Source: Spirosoma sp. SC4-14
Lineage (GTDB): Bacteria; Bacteroidota; Bacteroidia; Cytophagales; Spirosomataceae
Length of the DNA: 64,000 nucleotides
NCBI RefSeq assembly: GCF_037201965.1
Contig: NZ_CP147518.1
Coordinates: 6,007,001 to 6,071,000, forward strand
Direction of reading: 5' to 3'
The position numbers were made by a program, and so were the translations under genes. Within the stretch, counting starts at the first letter, position 1. Each line of letters opens with the position of its first letter. The notes beneath the pieces were generated by a model. It was given only the letters and a program-made list of their open reading frames with translations. It was not told the DNA's origin and did no database searches. Below, one piece after another: positions 47,612 to 56,845 of this stretch.

Positions 47612-50512
47612 TTATAATCCCGACACTTCGCCAGGTTTAATTTCAAGCTGATTGGCACTGGCCAGCAGCCCTTTTAGCTCGGCCTCGTTTTGGTTTTGTT
47701 TATATAAATTAGCCAGGCCAATATAGCTATCCAGATTGTAAGGACTATAAGCCAGCGATTTTTTGAATAACGAAACCGCTTCGCCCAACCGTCCGGCTCC
47801 TGCGCTCAACACACCTGCCGACTGCATTGCCGACGACATATAGAGTAGTGTTCCCTGCGTAGGCAAACTTTTGTAGAGGTTTTCGGCATCGGCCATTCGA
47901 TTCGAACCAGCCAGCAATCGCACCAGACGCTGCTTATACATACCATCCAGGTCAGCCTTTTCGACCACAACTTTGTCGAGAAAATACGTCAGCGAATCCT
48001 GCTTCCCTACTTTAGCATACCCTTCGGCAATCCGAAGGTCGAAATCGGTACGTGGATTTTTACCGGCTTCCAGAATGCGTTGCACTTCTTTCATGGTCGT
48101 AATAGCCTCCTGATAACGCCCAATGGCCAGTAGCGCATCGGCATACATACCCCGCAATTCATAATTCTGCGGCCGTTGCCGGACCAGTTTTGTCAGGGCA
48201 TCAATCTGATTGGCATATCCTAACATGGCCCGGCGAGCCAGTGCAAAGGCTTTTGCGTCGTCGCGCCGGTCGCGCAGATAGGTCGACACGTCGGCTCCGG
48301 TAGCAGCGTAGTGTTCGGCAGCTTTGATCGCTTCGCTAATCTGACCATTCTGAAAATACATAGTCTGCAACTGAATGGCATCGTAGGCGCGGGTCTGGTA
48401 ATCTTTTTCCAGTGCCAGTGCTTTTTGCAGCCAGGCGGCCTGTGTTTTTACAAGCTCAGCCGACTGCCCGTCTGGTCCTGCTTTATCTTCTTCCCATTTA
48501 GCATAGGCAACATAAATTGGTGCATAATTCGGATCAATCGCTTCAGCGGCTTTTATGTAGCTCAATGCTTTGTCGAAATCCTTTTGCTGCTGCTTTAACC
48601 GGGCATAAGCCAGATAGGCAGGCAGGTATTTTTTATCATACACCAATGCCGTATCGAGGTATCGGCCAGCCTTTCCCGGATCGGTACGGATCACTTTGTT
48701 ACTCAGGTTGATATATACCTGCGCCCAGTTTGAAGCCATCACCGCATGATCGCCGTTCAGATAGGCCCGCTCTTTCTTCACCAGCGCATCCAGAAATTTA
48801 TACATTTCGGGGTCTTTACTTTTCAGCTCAGCCGTGATATTCATCGATTTAAAATCGAGCGGATGCACTTTTACCCGTTCGAAATAAGCTGGATAGGTTT
48901 GCGCAAAATACTCCGATTCGTTGTTCTGCGAGTAGTAGTCCAGCGTCCGGTGGTTCTTCATGGCATCATAATATCGCTCCCGAATCTGCCGATTTTCGGC
49001 ATCGGTCAAAACCCGACCGTGAAACAGGTGGACATATTCGTGCAGCACCACGTTCCGCTCTTCATAGGCTCCCCGCTCTACGTATTCAATATCGGCGGCC
49101 CCGCTCCCAACCCCCCGAATATCCATCCACTGGCGGTTGTCGAACGTGGTTGTGTACCGAAACGAAGGCGAGCGCATCGTTAGAGCCAGATCGATGTGGA
49201 GTGGCGAAACGGCAAACGAATTACCCTGTTTGGACAGAAACGGAAAATACACCACGCTGGTGTACATCTGATTCCAGACCATTGCCTTCGCCATATCGCC
49301 GGGAAAATAACTTAGGTCGGGAAATACGTCGGCAAAATGTTCGGGATCATTGATTTTCGTCGTGCGGAGTACGTTGGTGATGGAATCATAGGTCATCAGG
49401 TACGGAATCCGCTTCGATTTGATAACGGCCGCCAGTCCGTTATGCGCAGGTCCGTAATGTTTTTTCCTGTTCAGGATAGCGACGAATGCCTGCTGGGCCG
49501 AGTCGAGATTAGCGGTGCGGTTGGGGGTGTCGAAATCGCTGTAATAGAGCGAACCCCGGTGCATAGCAGGCAGTACCGACGCCGGATAGTCGTTTTCCAG
49601 CTTACGCGTAACGGCAACTGCTTCGGTCAGTTTTTTAGCATGAAATAACTTATCGGCTTCTTTTAATTTTTCGCGGATTTCTTTTTCGTCTTTATCTGCA
49701 TAGTCGGCGTAGGTCAGGTTGGTATGCCCATTGCCCCAATGCCAGTGTGTCTGAAAATGCAGCGGATTAATATCCAGCGCCAGTTGCCATTGAGCAGCCA
49801 TATCGTTGAGCTGTGTGGCATCAATCCGTCGCCAAATGGCGTAGCCGTAGCTAAACCGGGCATCGGCATTGAACGGATCGAGCGAAAGCGATTTTTCCAG
49901 CGGGGCTTCGGCCTGTTCGGGGTGTTGATCCCAGAAAAACACATTGGCTTCGAGCAAATAAGCTCCAGCCTGCTTCGGGTTTTTCTGCTGAAGTTTTTTC
50001 GAAACAGCCAGTGCCTCAGAATATTTTTTCTGGAGCAGCAAGGCCCGCCCTAACACCAGCGATGTTGCTTCGTCGTTTGGGTTGCTGGCAAGTAATGCTT
50101 TACACTGCTTTTCGGCCGTTGCCAGGTCCCAGGCTTCAATAGCCAGCACGGCCTTCAGTCGTTTGGCCCAGGCACTGGTTTTGTCGGTAGCCAGCGCCAG
50201 CTTCACATCTTTTTCGGCCTGTTTAAAGTCATTGATCAGCCAATGATACTCGGCCCACAAAACAGCCTTTTCCGAAGGGCTGAGGCCTTTCGCGGTGTTG
50301 ATGGCATCGGTTGCCTCCGACCAAAGGCCAAGATCGAGCATCTGTTTGATGAGCGCGGCCTGCCCTTTTGTTGCCTGTTTCAACTGATTGCGAATCTCCG
50401 AACGCGCTGTTTCCAGATTAGCCTTAGCCAACTGTGTGTCATTGACCAATTGAGCCATCGACGTGCTTACTATGCACAGGAGAAGAATTGGGAGTAAATA
50501 CTGTTTTACCAT
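47612..50512 (-). CDS. Secreted TPR protein with HExxH metallopeptidase-like domain
   Basis: A 966-residue exported protein (ATG 50512; signal peptide MVKQYLLPILLLCIVSTSMAQ). N- and C-terminal parts are long arrays of tetratricopeptide repeats (for example AYLLEANVFFWDQHPEQAEA and AYLAYARLKQQQKDFDKALS). Between them, at about residue 490, is a zinc site VVLHEYVHLFHG, with a glutamate-containing NESEYFAQTYPAY about 45 residues later that could give the third ligand, as in lethal-factor-like (ATLF) gluzincins. The assignment of peptidase activity is inference. It lies between susD and the S10 genes on one strand and probably works on the same substrate. Confidence 0.78.
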   Translation of the reverse strand: MVKQYLLPILLLCIVSTSMAQLVNDTQLAKANLETARSEIRNQLKQATKGQAALIKQMLDLGLWSEATDAINTAKGLSPSEKAVLWAEYHWLINDFKQAEKDVKLALATDKTSAWAKRLKAVLAIEAWDLATAEKQCKALLASNPNDEATSLVLGRALLLQKKYSEALAVSKKLQQKNPKQAGAYLLEANVFFWDQHPEQAEAPLEKSLSLDPFNADARFSYGYAIWRRIDATQLNDMAAQWQLALDINPLHFQTHWHWGNGHTNLTYADYADKDEKEIREKLKEADKLFHAKKLTEAVAVTRKLENDYPASVLPAMHRGSLYYSDFDTPNRTANLDSAQQAFVAILNRKKHYGPAHNGLAAVIKSKRIPYLMTYDSITNVLRTTKINDPEHFADVFPDLSYFPGDMAKAMVWNQMYTSVVYFPFLSKQGNSFAVSPLHIDLALTMRSPSFRYTTTFDNRQWMDIRGVGSGAADIEYVERGAYEERNVVLHEYVHLFHGRVLTDAENRQIRERYYDAMKNHRTLDYYSQNNESEYFAQTYPAYFERVKVHPLDFKSMNITAELKSKDPEMYKFLDALVKKERAYLNGDHAVMASNWAQVYINLSNKVIRTDPGKAGRYLDTALVYDKKYLPAYLAYARLKQQQKDFDKALSYIKAAEAIDPNYAPIYVAYAKWEEDKAGPDGQSAELVKTQAAWLQKALALEKDYQTRAYDAIQLQTMYFQNGQISEAIKAAEHYAATGADVSTYLRDRRDDAKAFALARRAMLGYANQIDALTKLVRQRPQNYELRGMYADALLAIGRYQEAITTMKEVQRILEAGKNPRTDFDLRIAEGYAKVGKQDSLTYFLDKVVVEKADLDGMYKQRLVRLLAGSNRMADAENLYKSLPTQGTLLYMSSAMQSAGVLSAGAGRLGEAVSLFKKSLAYSPYNLDSYIGLANLYKQNQNEAELKGLLASANQLEIKPGEVSGL

Positions 50513-50541
50513 AACTACCAAAGGCATCCAGATGTAGGGGG

Positions 50542-50630
50542 TTAGTCCGGTGTTTGCTACCCGAAGTTAGGGATTATGTGGTCTTTTATCGATGAAGTGT
50601 AATTGACTTCGGCAGCAAACACCGGACTAA
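50542..50630. repeat. 17-bp perfect inverted repeat between susD and the TPR peptidase gene
   Basis: Arms 50542-50558 and 50614-50630 (TTAGTCCGGTGTTTGCT and complement), with a further CCGAAGT/ACTTCGG pairing just inside. It begins 9 bp after the susD stop, and may reduce transcription into the peptidase genes. Confidence 0.75.
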
Positions 50631-50638
50631 TCCAAATT

Positions 50639-52162
50639 TCATTTGCGCGTATCCCAGAATACCCGATCCAGCATCGAGCTTTTTTGCTTAGCGTTGGGGT
50701 TATTGCTGATTTCCGACTGGGCGTAGAATAACGAATGCGGCACTTCGTCATAGATCGCAAAGGGCGTTTTCAGTGGGGTCAGTGCCGGGAAACCCGTCCG
50801 GCGGTAATCCGTCCAGGGCTCCATCAGCACCGCATGGTTCGCTACGTATTTCTCGTTGATGATCTGCTCCAGCATTTCGGTCTGCGTTCCTTTCAGCGTG
50901 CCATTAGCAGCCAGATAGGTGTTTATATCAGCCGTAGCAATGCCCGCATCACTCATCGACGCTTTAATACCCGCTTCAAAAAAGCTTTGCGCATTGCCCG
51001 GCGCGCCGTACATCAGAGCAGCCTCGGCCCGAATAAAATTGTATTCGGCAAAGGTGAGCAGACGGGCAGGTCCGTTTCCGGCATAGGTAATGGCTCCATC
51101 TTTCAGGCTACCGTCGGTATTGATTAAGGCGGTGTTTGGCGATGATGGCGTGCCGTAGATGTATCGATAATTGCGCGAATACGCCGACGACGGATCAGGA
51201 TCGAGAGCGCTGGCTCCCTTATAACTTGCCGGACTCGAATTGAATGGAAACGGAACAAAATAAGCTGACCGACGCGGATCGCTTTTCGAATTCATCAGAT
51301 TGACAATGAATCGGTTCGGAAAAAACTGGTTCTTGAACTGGCCGTTCTCCATGCTATAGAGCGGATTCTGGCGCTGCGATTCCGACAGAAAAGCCATCTG
51401 AAAATTATCGGATGTGCTTTCCATAAACTTCGCTCCACTGTTAATCAGCGCCGTAATCTGCTGGGAAGTATAGGCCGGATCTTTAGCCGAATAATGCAGA
51501 AATAGCCGCAGTTTGAGCGTATTGGCAAACTTAATCCACTGCGCCTGCGAAGCCGCCCAGCTAGAGCCTGCATAGATGGTGGTGTTTGTGTTGGGCGACA
51601 AGGCCGACGTAGTGGCACTAACATCTTTAATCCCCTCATCGAGCAGCCGGATCAGATCCGCATAGATCGCTTCATCGTCGTCGAACTTAGGGTAGAAGTT
51701 GGCACTGTGGCGGCTGGCTTCCGTATATGGCACATCGCCCCAGGCATCAACAACCGTCTGATAAACAAATGCTTTCAAAATTTTCCCCACACCGGCATAG
51801 TGCGGACTACCAACCTCCGTAGCCTGCGTGGTCATCAGTTCCAGATCGCTCAGAATCGTGGCAAAGATGGTTACCCACTGGTTGTTCACATCGGAATTGT
51901 TGATGTTATAGCGTTCATATTCTTTAAATGTGGCAAACCCCGTATTTGGTCCCTGACCACTGAATTGCTGAATCAGCAACGTTGAGTAACGCAGCAAATC
52001 GCTGGCGCCCATGTAGCCAATGTTTACGGTTACCGACGGTAGCAACTGCGATACCTGTACACTCTTGATATTGTTGGGATCGTTGTTTACATCCAGATAC
52101 GTTTCACAGGAAGTAAGGGCCAGCCCCGTTGCCAGAATACTTGTATAGAGTAATTTCTTCAT
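50639..52162 (-). CDS. SusD/RagB family nutrient-binding lipoprotein (SusD-like 2 type)
   Basis: Surface lipoprotein that caps the SusC barrel and binds the nutrient. From ATG 52162 there are 507 residues, beginning with a lipoprotein signal peptide (MKKLLYTSILATGLALTSC; lipidated Cys19) and CETYLDVNNDPNN, typical of the SusD-like 2 group. Helical TPR-like segments include YAGVGKILKAFVYQTVVDAWGDVPY and the late FAEYNFIRAEAALMYG, with a final EPWTDYRRTGFP region. The frame is open to 52267 but that overlaps susC. The gap to susC is only 31 bp, so they form one operon. SusD-like 2 proteins often sit next to peptidase genes, as here. Confidence 0.92.
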   Translation of the reverse strand: MKKLLYTSILATGLALTSCETYLDVNNDPNNIKSVQVSQLLPSVTVNIGYMGASDLLRYSTLLIQQFSGQGPNTGFATFKEYERYNINNSDVNNQWVTIFATILSDLELMTTQATEVGSPHYAGVGKILKAFVYQTVVDAWGDVPYTEASRHSANFYPKFDDDEAIYADLIRLLDEGIKDVSATTSALSPNTNTTIYAGSSWAASQAQWIKFANTLKLRLFLHYSAKDPAYTSQQITALINSGAKFMESTSDNFQMAFLSESQRQNPLYSMENGQFKNQFFPNRFIVNLMNSKSDPRRSAYFVPFPFNSSPASYKGASALDPDPSSAYSRNYRYIYGTPSSPNTALINTDGSLKDGAITYAGNGPARLLTFAEYNFIRAEAALMYGAPGNAQSFFEAGIKASMSDAGIATADINTYLAANGTLKGTQTEMLEQIINEKYVANHAVLMEPWTDYRRTGFPALTPLKTPFAIYDEVPHSLFYAQSEISNNPNAKQKSSMLDRVFWDTRK

Positions 52163-52193
52163 GATGTCCGTTAGTTTTTGGGTAGATCGCCGG

Positions 52194-55100
52194 TTAAAAC
52201 GTAGCTCGTAAACTTCCACCAATGGTGCGGGCGGTTGGCGTAATACCAAATTCCAGGCCACGGGCATTGCTCACGCCCAACAGGTTTTGTTCAGGATCGA
52301 GATCGGGATAGTTTGGCGCGTAGATGAACAGGTTACGCCCATACACCGACAGTTGCAGTGCCTTTATGAATTTTCCTTTACCCAACAGCGTACTCGGGAA
52401 TCGGTAGCTCAGGTTGGCCTCGCGTAGTTTCAGGTACGTCGCATCGAGCACATATCCTTCCCAGGCCACATACTTGCCCTGAAGGCTGAAATACTGCTGT
52501 GCCGTAACGCCAATGTTATTCTTTGTACCATCATCCAGCACGCCATCAAAAACATACGGTTTGTTGGGCGTTCCGTCGGCATTGAAACGTGGATACTTAG
52601 CCGTTTCGGCCGATACACCATTGATCCGCAGGTCGCCAATCGTCCGCGAAAGTTGATCGCCCTTGTATTTGAAATCGAACAGAAACGACAGGCTAAAATT
52701 GCCATAGTTGAATGTATTGCTGAAACCCATCGTGAACTTCGGATTCGGATTGCCCACAGCCTGTACGTTGGTTGTCACTTTCGGAAGGCCGTTACTGCCG
52801 ATAATCATACGCCCCTGGTTATCGCGCTGGTAAGCATTTGACCAGATCTGACCATAAGGCTGCCCCGGCACCAACTGAATATTGGGCGATGTAAATCCAC
52901 CAATCGAGATATTCGATACGCCCGGTGCCAGTTCTTCAACAATGGATTTGAAACTGGTGAAGTTGATCGAGCTTTCCCAACTGAACTTCTCCTTTTCGAT
53001 GATATTACCCGTAATCAGCAATTCAACCCCTTTCGTTGAAAGTTTACCCGCGTTGGTCACCAGACTCGTAAAGCCGGAAGTAGAAGGGACAGGCACCGAG
53101 AAAATCAGGTTGCGGCTATCGCGCCGATAGACCGACCCATCAATGCTCAGGCGTCCATTGAAAAGAGCCAGCTCAGCGCCCAGTTCAATTTCACGGGTGA
53201 ATTCGGGCGTCAGGTTCGGGTTACCGGTTCCGTTGTTGTAGGTATAACCAGCCAGGCCGTTGAACGGGAAATTAACGGCCGTGGAACCCAGCCCATCACC
53301 CGCGCTGGCTTTACCGTAGTACGTGTTAATTACGTATGGGCTTGCTCCTTTCCCCACCTCGCCAATGTTAGCCCGGATCTTGGCCGACGACAACACTTTC
53401 GATTTAATAGCAGGAAAGGCCTCGGTAGGAACAAAACTGACTGCAACGGCCGGATAGAAAATCGACTGCTTACCTGGTGCCAGCGTCGATGCGAAATCAT
53501 TACGCGCCTTTGCATTCACCGAAAGCCAGGTTTTATAGTCGAGCACAATATCGCCAAAGAAACCCACTGTCCGTTGCCGCGTAATGCCCGACGAGGGGTT
53601 AAAGGTCAGGAAGTTTTTGACATTGTCGAACCCAGCCACCACAATGCCCAGGCCAATATCCTGAATGTAGCTGTTGTAGTTGGCAATGATTTCATTCCCT
53701 ACCGTAGCCATCAGGTGCAGATCGTTGGTTAGCTTCCGATTTGCTGTTACGGTCAGATAGGAATTCAGATTGCGGGTCATTTCCGAGCGATCGAGCACAC
53801 CACCCGCACCAGCCGACGATGTGTTGGCATTGCTCCGCACGCCCTTGTCGTCGAATCCTTTCGTGGCATAGGTAAACACGTCGGTACCAATCTTCAGGTC
53901 GGCCTGAAGCCAGTCCAGAATATCGTATTTCAGATTGATGTTTCCGAAGAAACGGTTCACTTCCTGATGGTTTTTGATATGATTGATCGACCAGTACGGC
54001 TGATCTTCGGCCGCAAACCAAAGCTGATTGCCAGCCGCATCTTCATAAGGCATATTCGTTAAATCGTAGCTCCGTGGCGTATAAATTCCCCGCCAGAGTG
54101 GATTAGAGCCCTGATTACCTGACTGCGTACGATCCGAAATATTGTTGGTATAGGTAAACGCCGTTGCGATTCTAAACTTAGCAGTCAACTGGGTTCCGGC
54201 ATTTACGCTCAGGTTATTCCGGTTTAGTTTGTTGTTGGGCACCAGTCCCGTTTCGTGCGAATAACCATACGAGACGCGGTAGTCATACTTTTCGTTGCCG
54301 CCCGAAAAACTCAGGTCGTTCTGCGATGAGATAGAATTCTGAAGAATATCCCGAATGTTGTTCGGATAGGCTTGCAGAGTTTCCTGCTGACCAAACCAGT
54401 TTGTAACGGTTTGGCCCTGAATCAGTGGTCCCCACGATCCGGCTACATTGTTGATGTAGTTGCCATTACTACCCTGCGCATACTGATTCTGAAATTCGGG
54501 AAATCGGCTGATTGTCCCCACGGCGGTGTTTGTCGAGAACGAGATTTGTTTGTTGGTTCCTTTCTTTCCTTTTTTTGTCGTAATCAGAATTGCTCCCGAT
54601 GCCGCCCGCGAACCATACAAAACAGTTGCAGCCGCCCCTTTCAACACATTGATGCTTTCAATATCCTGCGGGTTGATGTCCGAAATGCGGCTGGAGTTCA
54701 CAACACCCGTATTGACCGAGTTACCTCCGTTTGAAGCACTACTGCCATTGCTGTTATCGAGCGGAATTCCGTTGACAACATAGAGCGGCTGGTTGCTCCC
54801 CGTGAACGTCGAAAACCCACGAATAGTCACATTCGAACCAGCAAAGCCACCACCCGCTCCCGTTACCTGAACCCCGGCAACTTTACCCGCCAGCGAGTTG
54901 GTCAGATCTGTAGTGGGTGCCTTACTGATTTGTTCTGCTTTTACTTCACTGACACCATAGCCCAGCGTTTTGCGATCGCGGGCAATCCCAAACGATGTGA
55001 CAACAACTTCGCTCAATTGCTGCGCATCGGTTTCCAGCGCAATTGTCAGGTTCGCTCGGCCGTTGAGTTTGACCTCCTGCGTAATGTAGCCAATGTAGCT

Positions 55101-55370
55101 GATGACCAGTATTGCATCTTCGGGCACACGAATTCTGAACCTACCATTCGCATCGGTAACCGTACCCACATTGGTGCTGCCCTTTAACAGGACAGAAGCG
55201 CCCGGCAGCGCGGTACCATCATCTTTTAAGGTTACAGTACCACTCACGTCAATATCGGCCAGTCCCGACAAAAAGAGGGGCCGGGCCAATCCGCGGCTAC
55301 TGGTCAGCAGACCAATCACCGCTACAAATACAGCCAGATAACCTCGCATTAGAGTTAGAGATTGTTTCAT
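52194..55370 (-). CDS. SusC/RagA family TonB-linked outer membrane protein
   Basis: Outer-membrane TonB-dependent transporter of 1058 residues. A signal peptide is followed by a CarboxypepD_reg-like beta domain (about 42-115: VSGTVTLKDDGTALPGASV), a TonB box-like LSEVVVTSFG, and the SusC plug with SLAGKVAGVQV, SNVTIRGFSTF and PLYVVNGIPLDN. The motif DIESINVLKGAAATVLYGSRAASGAI is diagnostic of SusC/RagA. The barrel ends in GGSLRATF with terminal phenylalanine. It is paired with the SusD gene 31 bp downstream. With no glycoside hydrolases but three or more peptidase-like genes in line, peptides are the likely cargo. Confidence 0.95.
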   Translation of the reverse strand: MKQSLTLMRGYLAVFVAVIGLLTSSRGLARPLFLSGLADIDVSGTVTLKDDGTALPGASVLLKGSTNVGTVTDANGRFRIRVPEDAILVISYIGYITQEVKLNGRANLTIALETDAQQLSEVVVTSFGIARDRKTLGYGVSEVKAEQISKAPTTDLTNSLAGKVAGVQVTGAGGGFAGSNVTIRGFSTFTGSNQPLYVVNGIPLDNSNGSSASNGGNSVNTGVVNSSRISDINPQDIESINVLKGAAATVLYGSRAASGAILITTKKGKKGTNKQISFSTNTAVGTISRFPEFQNQYAQGSNGNYINNVAGSWGPLIQGQTVTNWFGQQETLQAYPNNIRDILQNSISSQNDLSFSGGNEKYDYRVSYGYSHETGLVPNNKLNRNNLSVNAGTQLTAKFRIATAFTYTNNISDRTQSGNQGSNPLWRGIYTPRSYDLTNMPYEDAAGNQLWFAAEDQPYWSINHIKNHQEVNRFFGNINLKYDILDWLQADLKIGTDVFTYATKGFDDKGVRSNANTSSAGAGGVLDRSEMTRNLNSYLTVTANRKLTNDLHLMATVGNEIIANYNSYIQDIGLGIVVAGFDNVKNFLTFNPSSGITRQRTVGFFGDIVLDYKTWLSVNAKARNDFASTLAPGKQSIFYPAVAVSFVPTEAFPAIKSKVLSSAKIRANIGEVGKGASPYVINTYYGKASAGDGLGSTAVNFPFNGLAGYTYNNGTGNPNLTPEFTREIELGAELALFNGRLSIDGSVYRRDSRNLIFSVPVPSTSGFTSLVTNAGKLSTKGVELLITGNIIEKEKFSWESSINFTSFKSIVEELAPGVSNISIGGFTSPNIQLVPGQPYGQIWSNAYQRDNQGRMIIGSNGLPKVTTNVQAVGNPNPKFTMGFSNTFNYGNFSLSFLFDFKYKGDQLSRTIGDLRINGVSAETAKYPRFNADGTPNKPYVFDGVLDDGTKNNIGVTAQQYFSLQGKYVAWEGYVLDATYLKLREANLSYRFPSTLLGKGKFIKALQLSVYGRNLFIYAPNYPDLDPEQNLLGVSNARGLEFGITPTARTIGGSLRATF

Positions 55371-55893
55371 ACAGGTAGGCGTAATTTATGATTGAGTAAA
55401 TTGTTGGAGAAGAGGATAGTGAGGCAAATACATATATCTATTTTACTGATAATCAATTGTTTAGTTTTCAATAAATTCTATAGATTAAGAAGTCAATTTA
55501 AACGTAGACATGATCCATGAGCACGTTCAACGGCGCTGTAGTGCGGTCATTTATTCATACTAGCGCATAAAGGCGGGATAGTGACGTTTGTGGACCTGTG
55601 CATGGCCGAATCAGAAGCCTTTTAAAGGCCACTTACACAGTTTCCAAACTCATCGTTCTTCGGTAAAGTAAATAAAAAGAGTAGATACGTTTTGGGTCCG
55701 AAAACGGGATAGAAGCAATTCGACTAATATTTATTTAGTAAAGGATAATTTTTGTTAAATGCCATATTAAAATCCGTAAAATTCTAAAACTGTAAAATAT
55801 AAACGGCACATCATGCCAAAATTCATTATTTTATCCAATACAACCTAACCAAAAACAATTACTACTGATAATCAACGATATAACATAAATAAT
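55371..55893. other. Long intergenic region upstream of susC
   Basis: About 520 bp without a supportable gene. It is AT-rich, should contain the susC promoter, and shows no ORF, no RNA structure and no repeat I recognise apart from the terminator at its right end. No sigma/anti-sigma gene pair precedes susC, so control is not by the usual ECF system. Confidence 0.5.
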
Positions 55894-55936
55894 AAACTCC
55901 AGTTATCAATTCGCTGTTGATTGATAACTGGAGTTT
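55894..55936 (-). terminator. Terminator after the PBCV-domain gene
   Basis: A perfect 17-bp stem (55894-55910 with 55920-55936; AAACTCCAGTTATCAAT arm) with a 9-nt loop, 59 bp past the stop of the minus-strand gene. Short A/T runs flank it. Confidence 0.8.
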
Positions 55937-55994
55937 TACATCCTAATAAAGATACGCAACTACTTTTCTTGGCGCGCCTAACTGCTTGGCCGGA

Positions 55995-56627
55995 TTAGTT
56001 TTTCACGCTGCTCAGATAGGTCTTGTTGCCGTTTTTGTTAATGTAGTACTTGCCGCCCCGGGGGCCAACATAAACAGTTGCTCCACCTGGTCCTTTGGTC
56101 GTTTTATCGACCGGCGCCTTATAATCGGCGGGGGTAGCTTTTTCTTCTTTGGGCATTTTGGCCACTTTTTCAACGGGCTCTTTTTTCGCAGGCTTACTTA
56201 TTTTATCATCTTTCAGGCCAGCTACGGCGTCTTTTTCCTTCTCTGCTTTTTTAGCAGCTTTCTTAGCAGCCTTCGCCGTTTCATCAGTTCCGTTCATGGC
56301 TGCTTTATCAGCCTCTTTGGTAGCTTTTTTAGCGTCTTTTTCCGCTTTTTTTGCTGCCTTTTCTTCGGGTGTCATTGCGGCTCTGGCTGCGTCTTTAGCG
56401 GCTTTTTTCTCGGCTTTAGCCGCATCTTTGGCCGCCTTTTCCTGGGGCGTCATAGCCGCTTCCTTTGCGGCTTTTTTCTCGGCTCTGGCCGCTTTTTGAG
56501 CCGCTTTGTCGGCATCAGAAAGTTCTTTCTTCGCTTTGCTTTTGCTCGGCTTATCGTCCTGAGCAACCCCCTGGAAAGCAACCAACAGACTGAGCATAAG
56601 ACCCAGCACGGCAAACGTCTTTTTCAT
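55995..56627 (-). CDS. Secreted Lys/Ala-rich protein with PBCV-specific basic adaptor domain
   Basis: The 210-residue protein has a signal peptide (MKKTFAVLGLMLSLLVAFQG, cleavage near VAQ). A long low-complexity helix-forming region of Lys, Ala and Glu follows, with two imperfect repeats starting MTPQEKAAKDAAK and MTPEEKAAKKAEK. The C-terminus is a short domain of about 35 residues with VYVGPRGGKYYINKNGNKTYL, which matches the PBCV-specific basic adaptor domain named from chlorella viruses. This domain caps many bacterial secreted proteins; its function is unsettled. The highly charged helix suggests binding to nucleic acid, cell wall or polyanions, which is inference. Codon bias toward AAA/GCC makes the opposite strand open, but that is a shadow. 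Confidence 0.85.
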   Translation of the reverse strand: MKKTFAVLGLMLSLLVAFQGVAQDDKPSKSKAKKELSDADKAAQKAARAEKKAAKEAAMTPQEKAAKDAAKAEKKAAKDAARAAMTPEEKAAKKAEKDAKKATKEADKAAMNGTDETAKAAKKAAKKAEKEKDAVAGLKDDKISKPAKKEPVEKVAKMPKEEKATPADYKAPVDKTTKGPGGATVYVGPRGGKYYINKNGNKTYLSSVKN

Positions 56628-56845
56628 GGTAACCATATTAACTTTGTGAAATTACTTATTTGGTTGAAGCCTTAAGACGAGAAGTGACTCACAAAATCAC
56701 GTATTGAACGACGGAAAAGACTTAATTTTTTGTTAAATTTGGTATAGAGTAGGTTACCTGTTCGCCAGCGGCTAGCAGAACCTTTTCTTTTACCCCGAGC
56801 GTCTCTGTATTTTGTGGACGTTTGCCATATGCCAGTATTTATATA

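Noticed and set aside
52163-52267. Upstream extension of susD into susC
   Set aside because: Overlaps the end of susC and would hide the lipobox leader starting at 52162.
55986-56675. 229-codon plus-strand ORF rich in Phe, Gly and Ser
   Set aside because: Mirror image of the Lys/Ala-rich coding strand; the minus-strand frame has the signal peptide and PBCV domain.
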